DNA of 64,000 bases from Methylobacterium sp. SyP6R. Its GTDB lineage: Bacteria > Pseudomonadota > Alphaproteobacteria > Rhizobiales > Beijerinckiaceae. The notes below the pieces were generated by a model that saw only the letters and a list, made by a program, of their open reading frames with translations, did no database searches and was not told the DNA's origin. Where the stretch lies: contig NZ_JAAQRC020000001.1 in assembly GCF_019216885.1 (NCBI RefSeq), positions 2,294,001-2,358,000 of the forward strand, written 5' to 3'. A program made the translations under genes and the position numbers. This document shows positions 19,954 through 27,988 of the stretch, in pieces. Within the stretch, counting starts at the first letter, position 1. The number at the start of each line of letters is the position of its first letter.

Positions 19954-21134
19954 AGCGGCAGCACCTCGACAGGGGTCCCGGCGGGATATCCCTCATGGGC
20001 CGGCGGCACCAGCAGGACGGCATCGGCCCGGGCGAGCCGGTGCAGCGGAAGTTCGGCCCCGCCGAGGGGTTCGGCGCCCGCCGGTCCGCGGCGCAGGAAC
20101 ACCGCCTCGGCGAGCCCGATGACGGAGGCGACCTTGCGGGTGAGCGGCAGGAGCAAGAGGGCGTCCGGCACGGCGCCGGCAAGAGCGGCCATGAGCGGCC
20201 GGCCCAGCGCGAGCCAGGCGGCGAGCGCCGCGTCCGGCCGGCCCGGCAGCAGCAGCACCGGCCGCCCTGCCGCCTCGCCGAAGCCGGCGCTCTCGCCGGG
20301 CCGCAGGGCGATGCCGTGGGCGTGGAGCCGCCCGGCCCGCGCGAGGGCGGCCGCGCTCGCGTCGCGCCGTCCGGGCCCGGTGCCGCCGATCACCGCGACG
20401 GCATCGGCCCCCGGCACCCGCATGGCCGCCGCGAGGGCGTCGGCCCCCGCCGGCCGCGCCACGATTTCGGCGCTGCCGCCCCGGGCGGCGATCCAGGCGC
20501 GCAGGACCGGCGCCAGGGTGTCGGGCTCGGCGACGAGAAGCCGCCAGTGCGGGCGGCGCACGGCCACCTGACCGAAGCCATCGGCCGCCAGGGCGAAGGC
20601 GTGGAGCACGGTCACCCGCTCGCCCGCGGCGAGGATCCGGGTCCCCGGCGGGAGTTCGGCGCCGGGGGCCCGCGTCCCCTCCCCGGCCACGGCCTCGGCC
20701 TCGATTTCCCGCAGGTCCGCGCTCAGCGCCGCGTTTGCCAGCAAGTCGGCACTCAGCGCCGCGTTTGCCAGCAAGTCGGCACTCAGCGCCGCGTTTGCCA
20801 GCAAGTCGGCACTCAGCGCCTCCGGCGGCAGCAGCGCGTCGGCGCCGGGAGGAAGCGCGTCGCCGGCCTCGACCCAGGCGGGGAGCCGCGCCAGCCGCAC
20901 CGGCGCGTAGGGCGAGGCGCCGGTGGTCTCCGCCGCGCTCACCGCCCAGCCGTCGCGGAGCGCGATCCGCTCCGCCGGCCGGCCGGCCTCGACCACGACG
21001 TCCCGGGCCGCCGCGGCGCCGACGGCCTCGTCCGGGCTCGCGGTCACGGGCGCGACCGGGCGCGCGAGGGCGGCGAGCGCCGCCACCGCCTCCGCGACGG
21101 GCATCAAGGCGGTCGTGGACGCCCGCGGGATCAC
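19950..21134 (-). CDS. Degenerate MoeA-like molybdopterin-binding protein with internal tandem repeat
   Basis: 394 residues, alignable to MoeA over most of its length but eroded at key places. The substrate block reads RIALRDGWAVSAAE in place of DNSAMDGYA, the STGDEL block is replaced by LVAEPDTLAPVL, and GGVSxGxxD is IGGTGPGRRDAS. LPGRPDAALAAWL remains. Residues about 107-139 carry four copies of ALSADLLANA-like decapeptides encoded by a 30-bp tandem repeat. It is the first gene of the moeA-mobB run and overlaps the next gene by ATGA. It may be a regulatory or scaffold paralogue rather than an active enzyme. Confidence 0.75.
   Translation of the reverse strand: MIPRASTTALMPVAEAVAALAALARPVAPVTASPDEAVGAAAARDVVVEAGRPAERIALRDGWAVSAAETTGASPYAPVRLARLPAWVEAGDALPPGADALLPPEALSADLLANAALSADLLANAALSADLLANAALSADLREIEAEAVAGEGTRAPGAELPPGTRILAAGERVTVLHAFALAADGFGQVAVRRPHWRLLVAEPDTLAPVLRAWIAARGGSAEIVARPAGADALAAAMRVPGADAVAVIGGTGPGRRDASAAALARAGRLHAHGIALRPGESAGFGEAAGRPVLLLPGRPDAALAAWLALGRPLMAALAGAVPDALLLLPLTRKVASVIGLAEAVFLRRGPAGAEPLGGAELPLHRLARADAVLLVPPAHEGYPAGTPVEVLPL
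20716..20820. repeat. In-frame 30-bp tandem repeat inside the MoeA-like gene
   Basis: Three identical 30-bp units occupy 20731-20760, 20761-20790 and 20791-20820 and are preceded by a half-matching unit (20716-20730). Each begins GCGTTTGCCAGCAAGTCGG on the plus strand. They encode ALSADLLANA on the minus strand. The perfect identity suggests recent slippage. The unit length keeps the frame. Confidence 0.9.
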
Positions 21135-21347
21135 CGGCGGGTGCCCTGGTGGAGTGAGGCCATGCGGCTGTCCTGGTCCCGGGACGGAGGGCCGAGCCGA
21201 TGGGCCAAGCGCCGGCCGGGATCAAGGTTTCGTCGCCGGGCGGAGGACCAGACGGAGAAAATGTCGCGGAAGGCCGCGTCCCTCCGCAGGATCGTCCCGG
21301 CACACTCGAGAATGCTCCGGCCTCACGAGCGCAACGACCTGCAGCGA

Positions 21348-21626
21348 CTACGAAGGAGCGGCCCGCTCCGCCGCCCCGATATCGGCATCGGTCACCGCCT
21401 CGATCGGCTTGCCGATCTTGAGCGCCCGGGTCGGCTGCCCGACGCACATCAGCAGGATCACCGTCTCGGTGTCCGGGCAGCCGGGATCGGCGCAGGCGAT
21501 CTCGTTGACCGAGAGCGCGTCCTCCTCCGCGAGCGCCAGGATCCGCCGCGCCCGCTCGGCGAGCGCGTGGCGCGCCGAGGCCTGTTCCCGGGCCCGGAGG
21601 CGCAGGGCCTTGAGGCTCTGGAACAA
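21348..21626 (-). CDS. Small conserved-looking Cys-containing protein downstream of the CobW-type GTPase
   Basis: 92 residues. The N-terminal 40 residues are helical and basic (MFQSLKALRLRAREQASARH). The centre, VNEIACADPGCPDTETVILL, holds a CxxxxxC pair and looks like a conserved core. It starts 7 bases after the GTPase stop and is surely co-transcribed with it, under the same candidate Zur box. I do not recognise the family. A role in metal handling or as a GTPase partner is inferred from the operon only. Confidence 0.75.
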   Translation of the reverse strand: MFQSLKALRLRAREQASARHALAERARRILALAEEDALSVNEIACADPGCPDTETVILLMCVGQPTRALKIGKPIEAVTDADIGAAERAAPS

Positions 21627-21633
21627 GGCCGGC

Positions 21634-22911
21634 TCAGGCCGCGCTCGCGCCCCAGGCCGGGAACGGATCCGGCAAGGTGTGGTCCGCTCTCACCGGTCCG
21701 TGCTCCGGGCCGACGAGGCAGGCATCGAGGGCGTGCCGGATCGCCGCCTCGTCGAACCCGGTGCCGATGAAGACGAGTTCCTGGCGCCGGTCGCCCCACG
21801 CGTCGCTCCAGTGCCGCATGAGCATCTCGCGCGATTCCGGGTCGTTGGGCCACCGCGCTTGCGGCACCGCGGCCCACCAGCGGCCGAGCGGCGTCACCCG
21901 CGCGGCGGCGCCGGCGAGCGAGAATTCCCCGACCCAGTCCGGCCGGGTCGCGAACCAGAGATGGCCCTTGGCCCGGATCAGCCCCGGCCAGGTCTCCTTG
22001 GTGAAGGCGTCGAACCGTGCCGGGTGGAACGGCCGGCGCGCCCGGTAGACGAAGGAGTGGATGCCGTATTCCTCGGTTTCGGGCACATGCTCGGCGGCCC
22101 CGTAGAGTTCCTTGAACCAGAGCGGATGGGTCTGCGCCCGCTCCTCGCTGAACAGGCCGGTCTCCAGGACGGTGCCGAGCGGCACCCGGCCGAACCCGGC
22201 CTCGACGATCCGGGCATCGCCGTTGAGGCCGCGCACCACCTTGCGCACGAGGTCGCGCTGCTCCGCCGAGACGTCGCCGGCCTTGTTGATCACCACCACG
22301 TCGGCGAACTCGATCTGCTCGACGAGCAGGTCGACCAAAGTGCGGGTATCCTCCTCGCCGGCCGTCTCGCCGCGGTCGCGCAGGAAATCGTGCGAGCCGT
22401 AATCGCGCAGCAGGTTCACCGCATCGACCACCGTGACCATGGCGTCGAGGCGGGCGACGTCGGACAGGGACGCCCCGTCCTCGGCCCGGAACGAGAAGGT
22501 GCTGGCGACCGGCAGCGGCTCTGAGATGCCGGTGCTCTCGATCAACAGGGCGTCGAAGCGGCCCTCCTCGGCGAGGCGCCGCACCTCCCGCATCAGGTCG
22601 TCGCGCAGGGTGCAGCAGATGCAGCCGTTGGTCAGCTCGACCAGGCGCTCGTCGGTCCGCGACAGGCCGGCCTCACCCGCCCGGACGAGGTCGGCGTCGA
22701 TGTTCACCTCGCTCATGTCGTTCACGATGACCGCGACCCGGCGCCCCTCGCGGTTGGCGAGCACGTGGTTGAGGAGCGTCGTCTTGCCCGCCCCGAGGAA
22801 GCCGGACAGGACGGTGACGGGCAGGCGGGGATCTTGCGAGCGGGGATCTTGCGAGCGGGGATCTTGCGGGCGGGAATCTCGCGGCCGAGCGGCGGTCGAA
22901 TGGTCGAGCAT
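21634..22911 (-). CDS. COG0523 (CobW/YciC-type) metallochaperone GTPase
   Basis: 425 residues from the ATG at 22911, with GGAGGTG 8 bases upstream. It has Walker [12 protein letters not shown], the metal-binding CxCC motif in [11 protein letters not shown] (residues 97-100), ESTGISEP and NKAGD for guanine binding, and the C-terminal CobW domain. The family delivers metals, often zinc, to client proteins. A candidate Zur operator lies 20 bases upstream of the start codon, so this is probably a zinc-starvation GTPase rather than a cobalamin enzyme. The N-terminus carries a QDPRS repeat from a 15-bp tandem duplication. The partner may be the 92-residue protein downstream. Confidence 0.9.
   Translation of the reverse strand: MLDHSTAARPRDSRPQDPRSQDPRSQDPRLPVTVLSGFLGAGKTTLLNHVLANREGRRVAVIVNDMSEVNIDADLVRAGEAGLSRTDERLVELTNGCICCTLRDDLMREVRRLAEEGRFDALLIESTGISEPLPVASTFSFRAEDGASLSDVARLDAMVTVVDAVNLLRDYGSHDFLRDRGETAGEEDTRTLVDLLVEQIEFADVVVINKAGDVSAEQRDLVRKVVRGLNGDARIVEAGFGRVPLGTVLETGLFSEERAQTHPLWFKELYGAAEHVPETEEYGIHSFVYRARRPFHPARFDAFTKETWPGLIRAKGHLWFATRPDWVGEFSLAGAAARVTPLGRWWAAVPQARWPNDPESREMLMRHWSDAWGDRRQELVFIGTGFDEAAIRHALDACLVGPEHGPVRADHTLPDPFPAWGASAA
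22826..22885. repeat. 15-bp tandem repeat in the GTPase N-terminal coding region
   Basis: There are four 15-bp units at 22826-22840, 22841-22855, 22856-22870 and 22871-22885. The first two are identical (CGGGGATCTTGCGAG) and the last two are diverged. They encode repeated SQDPR in a disordered leader ahead of the GTPase core. Confidence 0.85.
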
Positions 22912-22930
22912 GGATGGGCACCTCCAAGTT

Positions 22931-22945
22931 TGTAACAATATAACA
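22931..22945. promoter_or_regulatory. Candidate Zur box upstream of the COG0523 GTPase
   Basis: TGTAACAATATAACA is an AT-rich imperfect dyad (5 of 7 base pairs symmetric) in a very GC-rich region. It resembles the alphaproteobacterial Zur consensus I recall (TGTTATAATATAACA). It lies between the divergent GTPase (start at 22911) and WD40-cytochrome gene (start at 23050), so it could repress one or both when zinc is plentiful. The assignment rests on the motif and on the known zinc control of COG0523 genes. Confidence 0.6.
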
Positions 22946-23049
22946 TCACTCGTTCTGTCAAGCCGGCGGGTGCCGTGGCGTTCGGGCGCCTTCCCGGCCG
23001 GGGATCCGGGCGCGTAGACCCGTCCCGCCCTCTCCGGACCCTCTCCCGC

Positions 23050-24324
23050 ATGTTCCTCCCGCCCCGCCTCGCCCTCGCCGCCCTCGCCTGCCTTCTCGCC
23101 GTCACCGCCCGCGCCGAGGCGCCGATGCGCGGCCATGGCGGGCCGGTGCGGGCGCTGGCCGTGACGGCGGATGGCCGCCAGGCGCTATCGGGCAGCTTCG
23201 ATTCCTCGGCGATCCTGTGGTCGATCGAGGATGGCGCGGCGCTCCGGGTGCTGCGGGCCCATGACGGGGCGGTGAACGCGGTGGCGCTCCTGCCCGATGG
23301 CGGGCTCGTCACCGGGGGCGAGGACGGGCGGATCGCCCTGTGGCGCGAGGGCGACGAACCGGAGCGGATCGTCGCCGCCCATGCCGGCCCGGTCTCCGGC
23401 CTCGCCGTGGCGCCGGACGGGCGGTGGATCGCGTCGTCGTCCTGGGACGGCACCGCCCGGATCACGCCCCTCGACGGTTCTCCCGCCCTGGTGCGGGAGG
23501 GCCACAAGGGCAACGTCAACGGCGTCGCCTTCCTGCCCGACGGGCGCCTCGTCACCGCGGGCTACGACGCCACGGTCCGGATCTGGCCGGAGACCGGAGC
23601 GCCGCTCACGGTCCAGCTCGAATCACCGGTCAGCGCGGTCGTGGCCGCCCCCGACGGCGAGATCGCGGCGGCGGGCGCCGACGGGACGCTGCGCCTGATA
23701 CGGTCCGATGGCGGCATCCGGGCGGGCGTGGAGATCGGCCCCCGGCCTCTGGTGGCCCTGGCGCTCTCGCCCGACGGGCGCCGGCTCGCCGCCGCGACGG
23801 TCGGCGGCGCGGTGGCGATCGTCGACCGGGCGGAGGCGCGGGTGCGCCTCACCCTGGTCGGGCCCGGCCTGCCGGTCTGGTCGCTGGCCTTCCGCGGTCC
23901 GGACGAGCTCGTCACCGGCGGCGGCGACCGGCTGGTGCGCCGCTGGGACCTCCGTACGGGCGAGCCGATCGGCCCGCTCGCCATGGCCCGCCCGGCGGAT
24001 CCGCTGGCGGCCTTCGCGGGCGACCGGGGCGCCGCGGTGTTTCGCGCCTGCGAGGCCTGCCACACCCTGACGCCCGACGGCGGCAACCGCGCCGGACCGA
24101 CCTTGTACGGCGTGTTCGGCCGCCGCATCGCGACGGTGCCGGACTATCCCTATTCCCCGGCCTTCCGGCGGCTCGACATCGTGTGGACGCCCGAGACCGT
24201 CGCCCGCCTGTTCGAGATCGGCCCCGCCCGCTTCACCCCCGGCACCAAGATGCCCGAGCAGACGATCGGCGCGGCGGAGGACCGGGCGGCCCTGGTGCGG
24301 TTCCTGGAGCGGGCGACGCGGTGA
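23050..24324 (+). CDS. Periplasmic WD40 beta-propeller fused to a C-terminal cytochrome c
   Basis: 424 residues with a Sec signal (about 1-22, [15 protein letters not shown]). Residues about 25-320 are seven WD40-like blades ([50 protein letters not shown] and so on). The C-terminal 95 residues form a class I cytochrome c with haem site CEACH (334-338) and a likely Met401 axial ligand (TKMPEQ). It sits between the GTPase and the formate dehydrogenase accessory genes. It could take electrons from a periplasmic dehydrogenase, or act as a c-type cytochrome scaffold. The partner is unknown. Confidence 0.88.
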   Translation: MFLPPRLALAALACLLAVTARAEAPMRGHGGPVRALAVTADGRQALSGSFDSSAILWSIEDGAALRVLRAHDGAVNAVALLPDGGLVTGGEDGRIALWREGDEPERIVAAHAGPVSGLAVAPDGRWIASSSWDGTARITPLDGSPALVREGHKGNVNGVAFLPDGRLVTAGYDATVRIWPETGAPLTVQLESPVSAVVAAPDGEIAAAGADGTLRLIRSDGGIRAGVEIGPRPLVALALSPDGRRLAAATVGGAVAIVDRAEARVRLTLVGPGLPVWSLAFRGPDELVTGGGDRLVRRWDLRTGEPIGPLAMARPADPLAAFAGDRGAAVFRACEACHTLTPDGGNRAGPTLYGVFGRRIATVPDYPYSPAFRRLDIVWTPETVARLFEIGPARFTPGTKMPEQTIGAAEDRAALVRFLERATR

Positions 24325-24327
24325 GCC

Positions 24328-26349
24328 TCAGCCCTGCCGCGCCCGGATGTAATCCTCCGAGGTCTTCGGCCGGTTCTCCGCCGCCGCATGCGGGTCGAAG
24401 CCCTCGTCGAGGACGTGCGAGACCCGGCAGGTGTCGCACATCATCAGCGCCTTGATCCGCTCCTCGCCGGCCGGACCGGCGAACATCCAGTGGCGATCAC
24501 GCAGGCGGCCGACTACCCGCTCGACGGTGCTGCGGGTGCCGAACGCCTTGCCGCACGCGATGCAGTCGAACGGCTCCTCCTCCTTGAGGACCCGGCGCGG
24601 CGCCGCCCAGGCGGCGAAGTCGAGCTGCGGCACGAGGCCGATCGCGTCCTCCGGGCAGGTCGCGGCGCACAGGCCGCATTGCACGCAGGCGCTCTCCGCG
24701 AAGGTCAGGCGCGGGCGGTCGGGATCGTCGGCGAGCGCTCCCGTCGGGCAGGCGCCGACGCAGGCGTGGCACAGCGTGCAGGCTTCCGCCTTGAAGGCGA
24801 GGCCGCCGAAGGGCGCGCCGGCATCGAGCGGCACCCGGTCGACGGGACGCGGCGCGGCGTGGTGCAGCTCCGAGACCGCGAAGCGCAGGACGCCCCGCAC
24901 GTCGCCATCCGGCATGAAGCCCGACGGTGCGGGTGCGGGCGTGCCGCGGGCACCAGCGGCCAGGGCCTCCCCCAGCGCGTCCGGGTCGTCGGTCTCGATC
25001 AGCGAGACGACCGTGCCGCCCGCCTCCGCCCCGTAGCCGAGGGCCTGGGCCACCGCGTCGAACCGGGCGGCGTTGCGGACGAGCGCCGCGATGTCGTGCT
25101 TCGGCCTGGCCCGGCCGAGGAACCGCACGGCGCTCGCGCCGTAGGCGAAGGCCGCCGCGATCGTCTCGGGCCCGACCTGGGTCACCTCGTTGACCGGAAA
25201 CGGCAGCACGTCGGCCGGCAGCCCATCGCCGAAGCGGGCGAGCGCGTCGATCAGGGGCGCGCCATGGGCCTCGTCGTGGACCAGCAGCACCGGGGCCGTG
25301 CCGCCGGCCTTGTGGAAGGCGACGAGCAGGGTGCGCAGGCGCCGCATCAGCGCGTCGGCCGGCGGCACGGCATAGGCCGCGGCCCCGGTCGGGCAGACGG
25401 AGGCGCAGGAGCCGCAGCCGGCGCAGACATGCGGGTCGATCGCCACGTGGTCGCCGGCCGGGGCGATGGCGCCGGTCGGGCAGACGTCGAGGCAGCGGGT
25501 GCAGCCGGTGATGCGCGAGCGCGAATGGGCGCAGAGATCGGCGTGGACGTCGACGAAGCGGGTCTTGTCGAACGTACCGACGAGGTGGGAGGCCTCGAAC
25601 AGCGCCCGCTCGACCGCCGCCGCGTCGCGCGGATCGGCGCGCAGGTAGCCGCTGCGCAACTCGTGCGCCGGGAAGAGCGGCGTGCCGCCGGTGAGATCGA
25701 CGACGATGTCGCAGGTCGAGGTCGCCCCGTCCCGGGCCGGCCCGAAGGCGAGTGTCCGCCGCGAGGAGGGCAGCGGCAGGGCGGTGTCGTCGACCCGCAA
25801 CGAGAAGGCACCGAGATGGCCGGTGGCGGCCCGCACGGTGCCCTTCAGGACCGGGATCTCGCCGGAGCGCGGCGGCGCCACCTCGCCGGGCCGGGAGAGC
25901 AGCACCGTCACGTCGAGATGGTCGGAGAGGCGCGCTCCGGCCTCGATCGCGACCTCGTCGCGGCCATAGACCAATGCCACGCCCCGGCTCTCGAAGCTCA
26001 CGCTCGAAGGCGTCGGCATCGGCTCGGCGGCCGCCGCCAGCAGGGCCGCCATCTTGGGGCCCGCCCGGTGCCCGTCCGCCGACCAGCCGGCCGTCTCGCG
26101 GATATTGGCGAAGGCGACGCGGTCCTCGGCGCCCAGTTCCTCCGCCACCTCGCGGAAGAGCGGCGCCTTGAGGGTGCAGGACACGGTGACGGGAGCGCCC
26201 GAGGCCATCGCCGTCCGCACCCGTTCCAGTTCGCGGCCGCAGAGCTGGTCGCCCGTCTCCAGCCGCCCGCCGCAGGCCTTGCCGATCGCCGCCGCATCGA
26301 GGGGCATGCTGCCCTCGCAGGAACAGGCGATCACGATCCGATCCGACAC
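24328..26349 (-). CDS. Multi-cluster 4Fe-4S ferredoxin with C-terminal paired CxxC motif, FDH-associated
   Basis: About 673 residues from a GTG at 26349. A second GTG at 26352 is equally possible, and GGAGA lies just upstream. The N-terminus has IVIACSCEGSM. Two ferredoxin motifs lie at mid-protein (CTRCLDVCP, CAGCGSCASVCP) and two later (CTLCHACVGACP, CVQCGLCAATCP), giving four [4Fe-4S] sites. Near the end CIACGKAFGT and CDTCR make a paired CxxC, zinc-ribbon- or rubredoxin-like as in FdhE. The family sits next to periplasmic FDH clusters in alphaproteobacteria. It has no signal peptide, so it probably acts in cytoplasmic maturation or electron supply. The exact role is unknown. Confidence 0.85.
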   Translation of the reverse strand: MSDRIVIACSCEGSMPLDAAAIGKACGGRLETGDQLCGRELERVRTAMASGAPVTVSCTLKAPLFREVAEELGAEDRVAFANIRETAGWSADGHRAGPKMAALLAAAAEPMPTPSSVSFESRGVALVYGRDEVAIEAGARLSDHLDVTVLLSRPGEVAPPRSGEIPVLKGTVRAATGHLGAFSLRVDDTALPLPSSRRTLAFGPARDGATSTCDIVVDLTGGTPLFPAHELRSGYLRADPRDAAAVERALFEASHLVGTFDKTRFVDVHADLCAHSRSRITGCTRCLDVCPTGAIAPAGDHVAIDPHVCAGCGSCASVCPTGAAAYAVPPADALMRRLRTLLVAFHKAGGTAPVLLVHDEAHGAPLIDALARFGDGLPADVLPFPVNEVTQVGPETIAAAFAYGASAVRFLGRARPKHDIAALVRNAARFDAVAQALGYGAEAGGTVVSLIETDDPDALGEALAAGARGTPAPAPSGFMPDGDVRGVLRFAVSELHHAAPRPVDRVPLDAGAPFGGLAFKAEACTLCHACVGACPTGALADDPDRPRLTFAESACVQCGLCAATCPEDAIGLVPQLDFAAWAAPRRVLKEEEPFDCIACGKAFGTRSTVERVVGRLRDRHWMFAGPAGEERIKALMMCDTCRVSHVLDEGFDPHAAAENRPKTSEDYIRARQG

Positions 26350-26520
26350 CACAGGATTCTCCGACCGGGCACGCGCCCCCAGGCTCCGGGAACCGGGGCC
26401 GATGGGAACCGGACGCTTAGGCCCTGGGGCGTCATGCCCCTTGTTCACCGCTCCAGCGCTATATACGAGCCGTTCAAAAGAACGACCCGACACGTGCGCG
26501 CAGGCAACGCCTTCTCCATC
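26350..26520. promoter_or_regulatory. Divergent promoter region of the FDH accessory genes
   Basis: This 170-base gap separates the minus-strand ferredoxin and the plus-strand ligase-like gene. The right half is AT-richer, with TTGTTC at 26441 and CTATATACG around 26459-26467, a plausible -10 for the rightward operon, though the spacing (13-15) is short. No dyad stands out. Confidence 0.35.
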
Positions 26521-27186
26521 ATGAGTTTCGTCGATTCCCCCGGCCTGATGCTGCCCCCTTCCTTCCGGCCGCTGCGCCTGCCGGCGGCGGCCGGGACGGC
26601 GCATGACCGGGCCTGCGCTCTCGCGGCGGGCGACGACGGGGCCGCCGGCACCCTCGTGCTCGGCGCCCGGCCCGGCACCGTGGCGGTGGCGGTGGTGCTG
26701 GCGCCCGAGGAGCCGCTGGCGGCCGCCCGACGGGTCGGGCTCGTCGGCCTCGTCGCGCTCGCCGAGGCGGTCGGCAGCCACGCCCCGCCCGACAAGCCGG
26801 TGACGCTGGACGCGGCCGGCACCCTGTTCTTCGACCGCGCCCGCCTCGGCGGCGGGCGCCTGGCCTGGTCCCGGGATTGTCCCGACGACGCGGTACCGGA
26901 CTGGCTGGTCTTCTCCTGGATGCTGATCGCCTCGAAGCGCGAGGCGGGCGATCCCGGCCACACGCCCGATTCGACCTCGCTGGAGGAGGAGGGGTTCGAG
27001 GCCGGTCCCGACGCGCTGGTCGAGAGCTTCGCCCGACACCTGCTGCGCGGGCTCTCGCTCTGGGCCGAGGACGGGCCCGACGCCGCGCTCGCGCGGGCGC
27101 GGGACCATCTCGACGCCGATCCCGCGACGCTCCGCCTCGACGGGAGCGGCTGGTTCGATCCCGCCCGGGGGGGCCCGCGCCTGTGA
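26521..27186 (+). CDS. Biotin/lipoate-protein-ligase-family protein of the FDH cluster
   Basis: 221 residues from the ATG at 26521. The long open frame upstream is a shadow of the ferredoxin gene. The core GTLVLGARPGTVAVAVVLAP and ARLGGGRLAWS fits the BPL/LplA fold. The ligase GRGRxG loop and the catalytic lysine (KVGG-type motif) are not visible, so ordinary biotin or lipoate ligation is doubtful. The family recurs beside FDH accessory genes. Its stop overlaps the next start (GTGA), so the two are translationally coupled. It is a cytoplasmic FDH-maturation candidate of unknown chemistry. Confidence 0.78.
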   Translation: MSFVDSPGLMLPPSFRPLRLPAAAGTAHDRACALAAGDDGAAGTLVLGARPGTVAVAVVLAPEEPLAAARRVGLVGLVALAEAVGSHAPPDKPVTLDAAGTLFFDRARLGGGRLAWSRDCPDDAVPDWLVFSWMLIASKREAGDPGHTPDSTSLEEEGFEAGPDALVESFARHLLRGLSLWAEDGPDAALARARDHLDADPATLRLDGSGWFDPARGGPRL

Positions 27187-27755
27187 GCTTCAAGCTTCCC
27201 CGCACCCTGCGGCTCGACCCCTCCGACACCCTGGTCTTTCCCCGTGCCGCGCCGCCCGGCGAATGGGCGGTGACCGGCAGCTTCCTGTTCCTCGACGGGG
27301 ATCCCATCGCCCTCGCCGGCAAGGAGCGGGCGGCGTTCCGGGCCGGCTTCGTCGGCATCGATTCCTTCGGCTTCTCGACCCTGGTGGTGGTGAGCGCAGC
27401 GAGCGCGGCCGAGCGCGACGCCGCGACCGAGGCGCTGGCGACCCAGTTCCAGGCCCGCCTCGGCGCGCCGGACCGGGCGAGCGCGCTCGCGGCGGCCCGG
27501 GAGGAGATCGCGGTGGCCGAATCGCTCTGCGGTCCGCCGGTCGGCACGGTGCTGGCGCTGCACCGGACGCTGGAGGAGGGCGAGATCCGCGAGCGCTTCC
27601 GGGCTTTGCGCCCGCGGGAGGGGGCCGTGCCGGGCTCCGACCGGCGCCACGCCTACGCTCGCGCCTTCGACTTCTACGAGACCGACGACGAGCCGGAGGA
27701 GCGGGTCGATCTGGCGGGATTGCTCGCCGGCAGGCCGGACGGCGATCCGCGATGA
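27183..27755 (+). CDS. DUF6505 family protein
   Basis: 190 residues from the GTG at 27183, which overlaps the previous stop as GTGA. It opens with LPRTLRLDPSDTLVFPRAA, then SFLFLDGDPIALAGKERAAF and ending FDFYETDDEPEERVD. The family name is from memory of this gene order (ligase-like, DUF6505, DUF6352, DUF3305, DUF3306, TorD, fdh). There is no signal, no membrane segment and no metal motif. It is probably cytoplasmic and part of FDH maturation by context. Confidence 0.78.
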   Translation: MSFKLPRTLRLDPSDTLVFPRAAPPGEWAVTGSFLFLDGDPIALAGKERAAFRAGFVGIDSFGFSTLVVVSAASAAERDAATEALATQFQARLGAPDRASALAAAREEIAVAESLCGPPVGTVLALHRTLEEGEIRERFRALRPREGAVPGSDRRHAYARAFDFYETDDEPEERVDLAGLLAGRPDGDPR

Positions 27756-27796
27756 TGGCCGGTTCGGCGCGGGTGAGTGGACGTCATCCCTTCCAC

Positions 27797-27919
27797 GACC
27801 TCATCCTGAGGTGTTAGTCCATCGAAGATGGACTGACCTCGAAGGAGGGCTCCAGAACTCGCTGAGATCCCTGGAGCCCTCCTTCGAGGCTCCCGTTGGT
27901 CGCACCTCAGGATGAGGTC
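27797..27919. repeat. Palindromic intergenic repeat, family B (copy 1)
   Basis: The ends are inverted (GACCTCATCCTGAGGTG and CACCTCAGGATGAGGTC), with an inner second inverted pair (GAAGGAGGGCTCCA against TGGAGCCCTCCTTC). It is 123 bp long. The second copy is at 38130-38250 in the same orientation. It occupies most of the 233-base gap between the DUF6505 and DUF6352 genes and could form a long hairpin in the transcript. Confidence 0.9.
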
Positions 27920-27988
27920 ACGGATGGGATACCCGGTCTCCTAGGTCATCTTTAGAACCCCTCCTCGAACCGGCTCCGAATCCCCACC

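Noticed and set aside
20716-20820. CRISPR array
   Set aside because: The units are contiguous and have no spacers. They are a coding tandem repeat.
24388-26520. Upstream extension of the ligase-like gene to give a 932-codon frame
   Set aside because: It runs opposite the ferredoxin gene, which has clear iron-sulfur motifs. The family match begins only at the ATG at 26521.
27797-27919. Insertion sequence
   Set aside because: The element has inverted ends but is 123 bp with no transposase frame, so it is a REP/MITE-like repeat.
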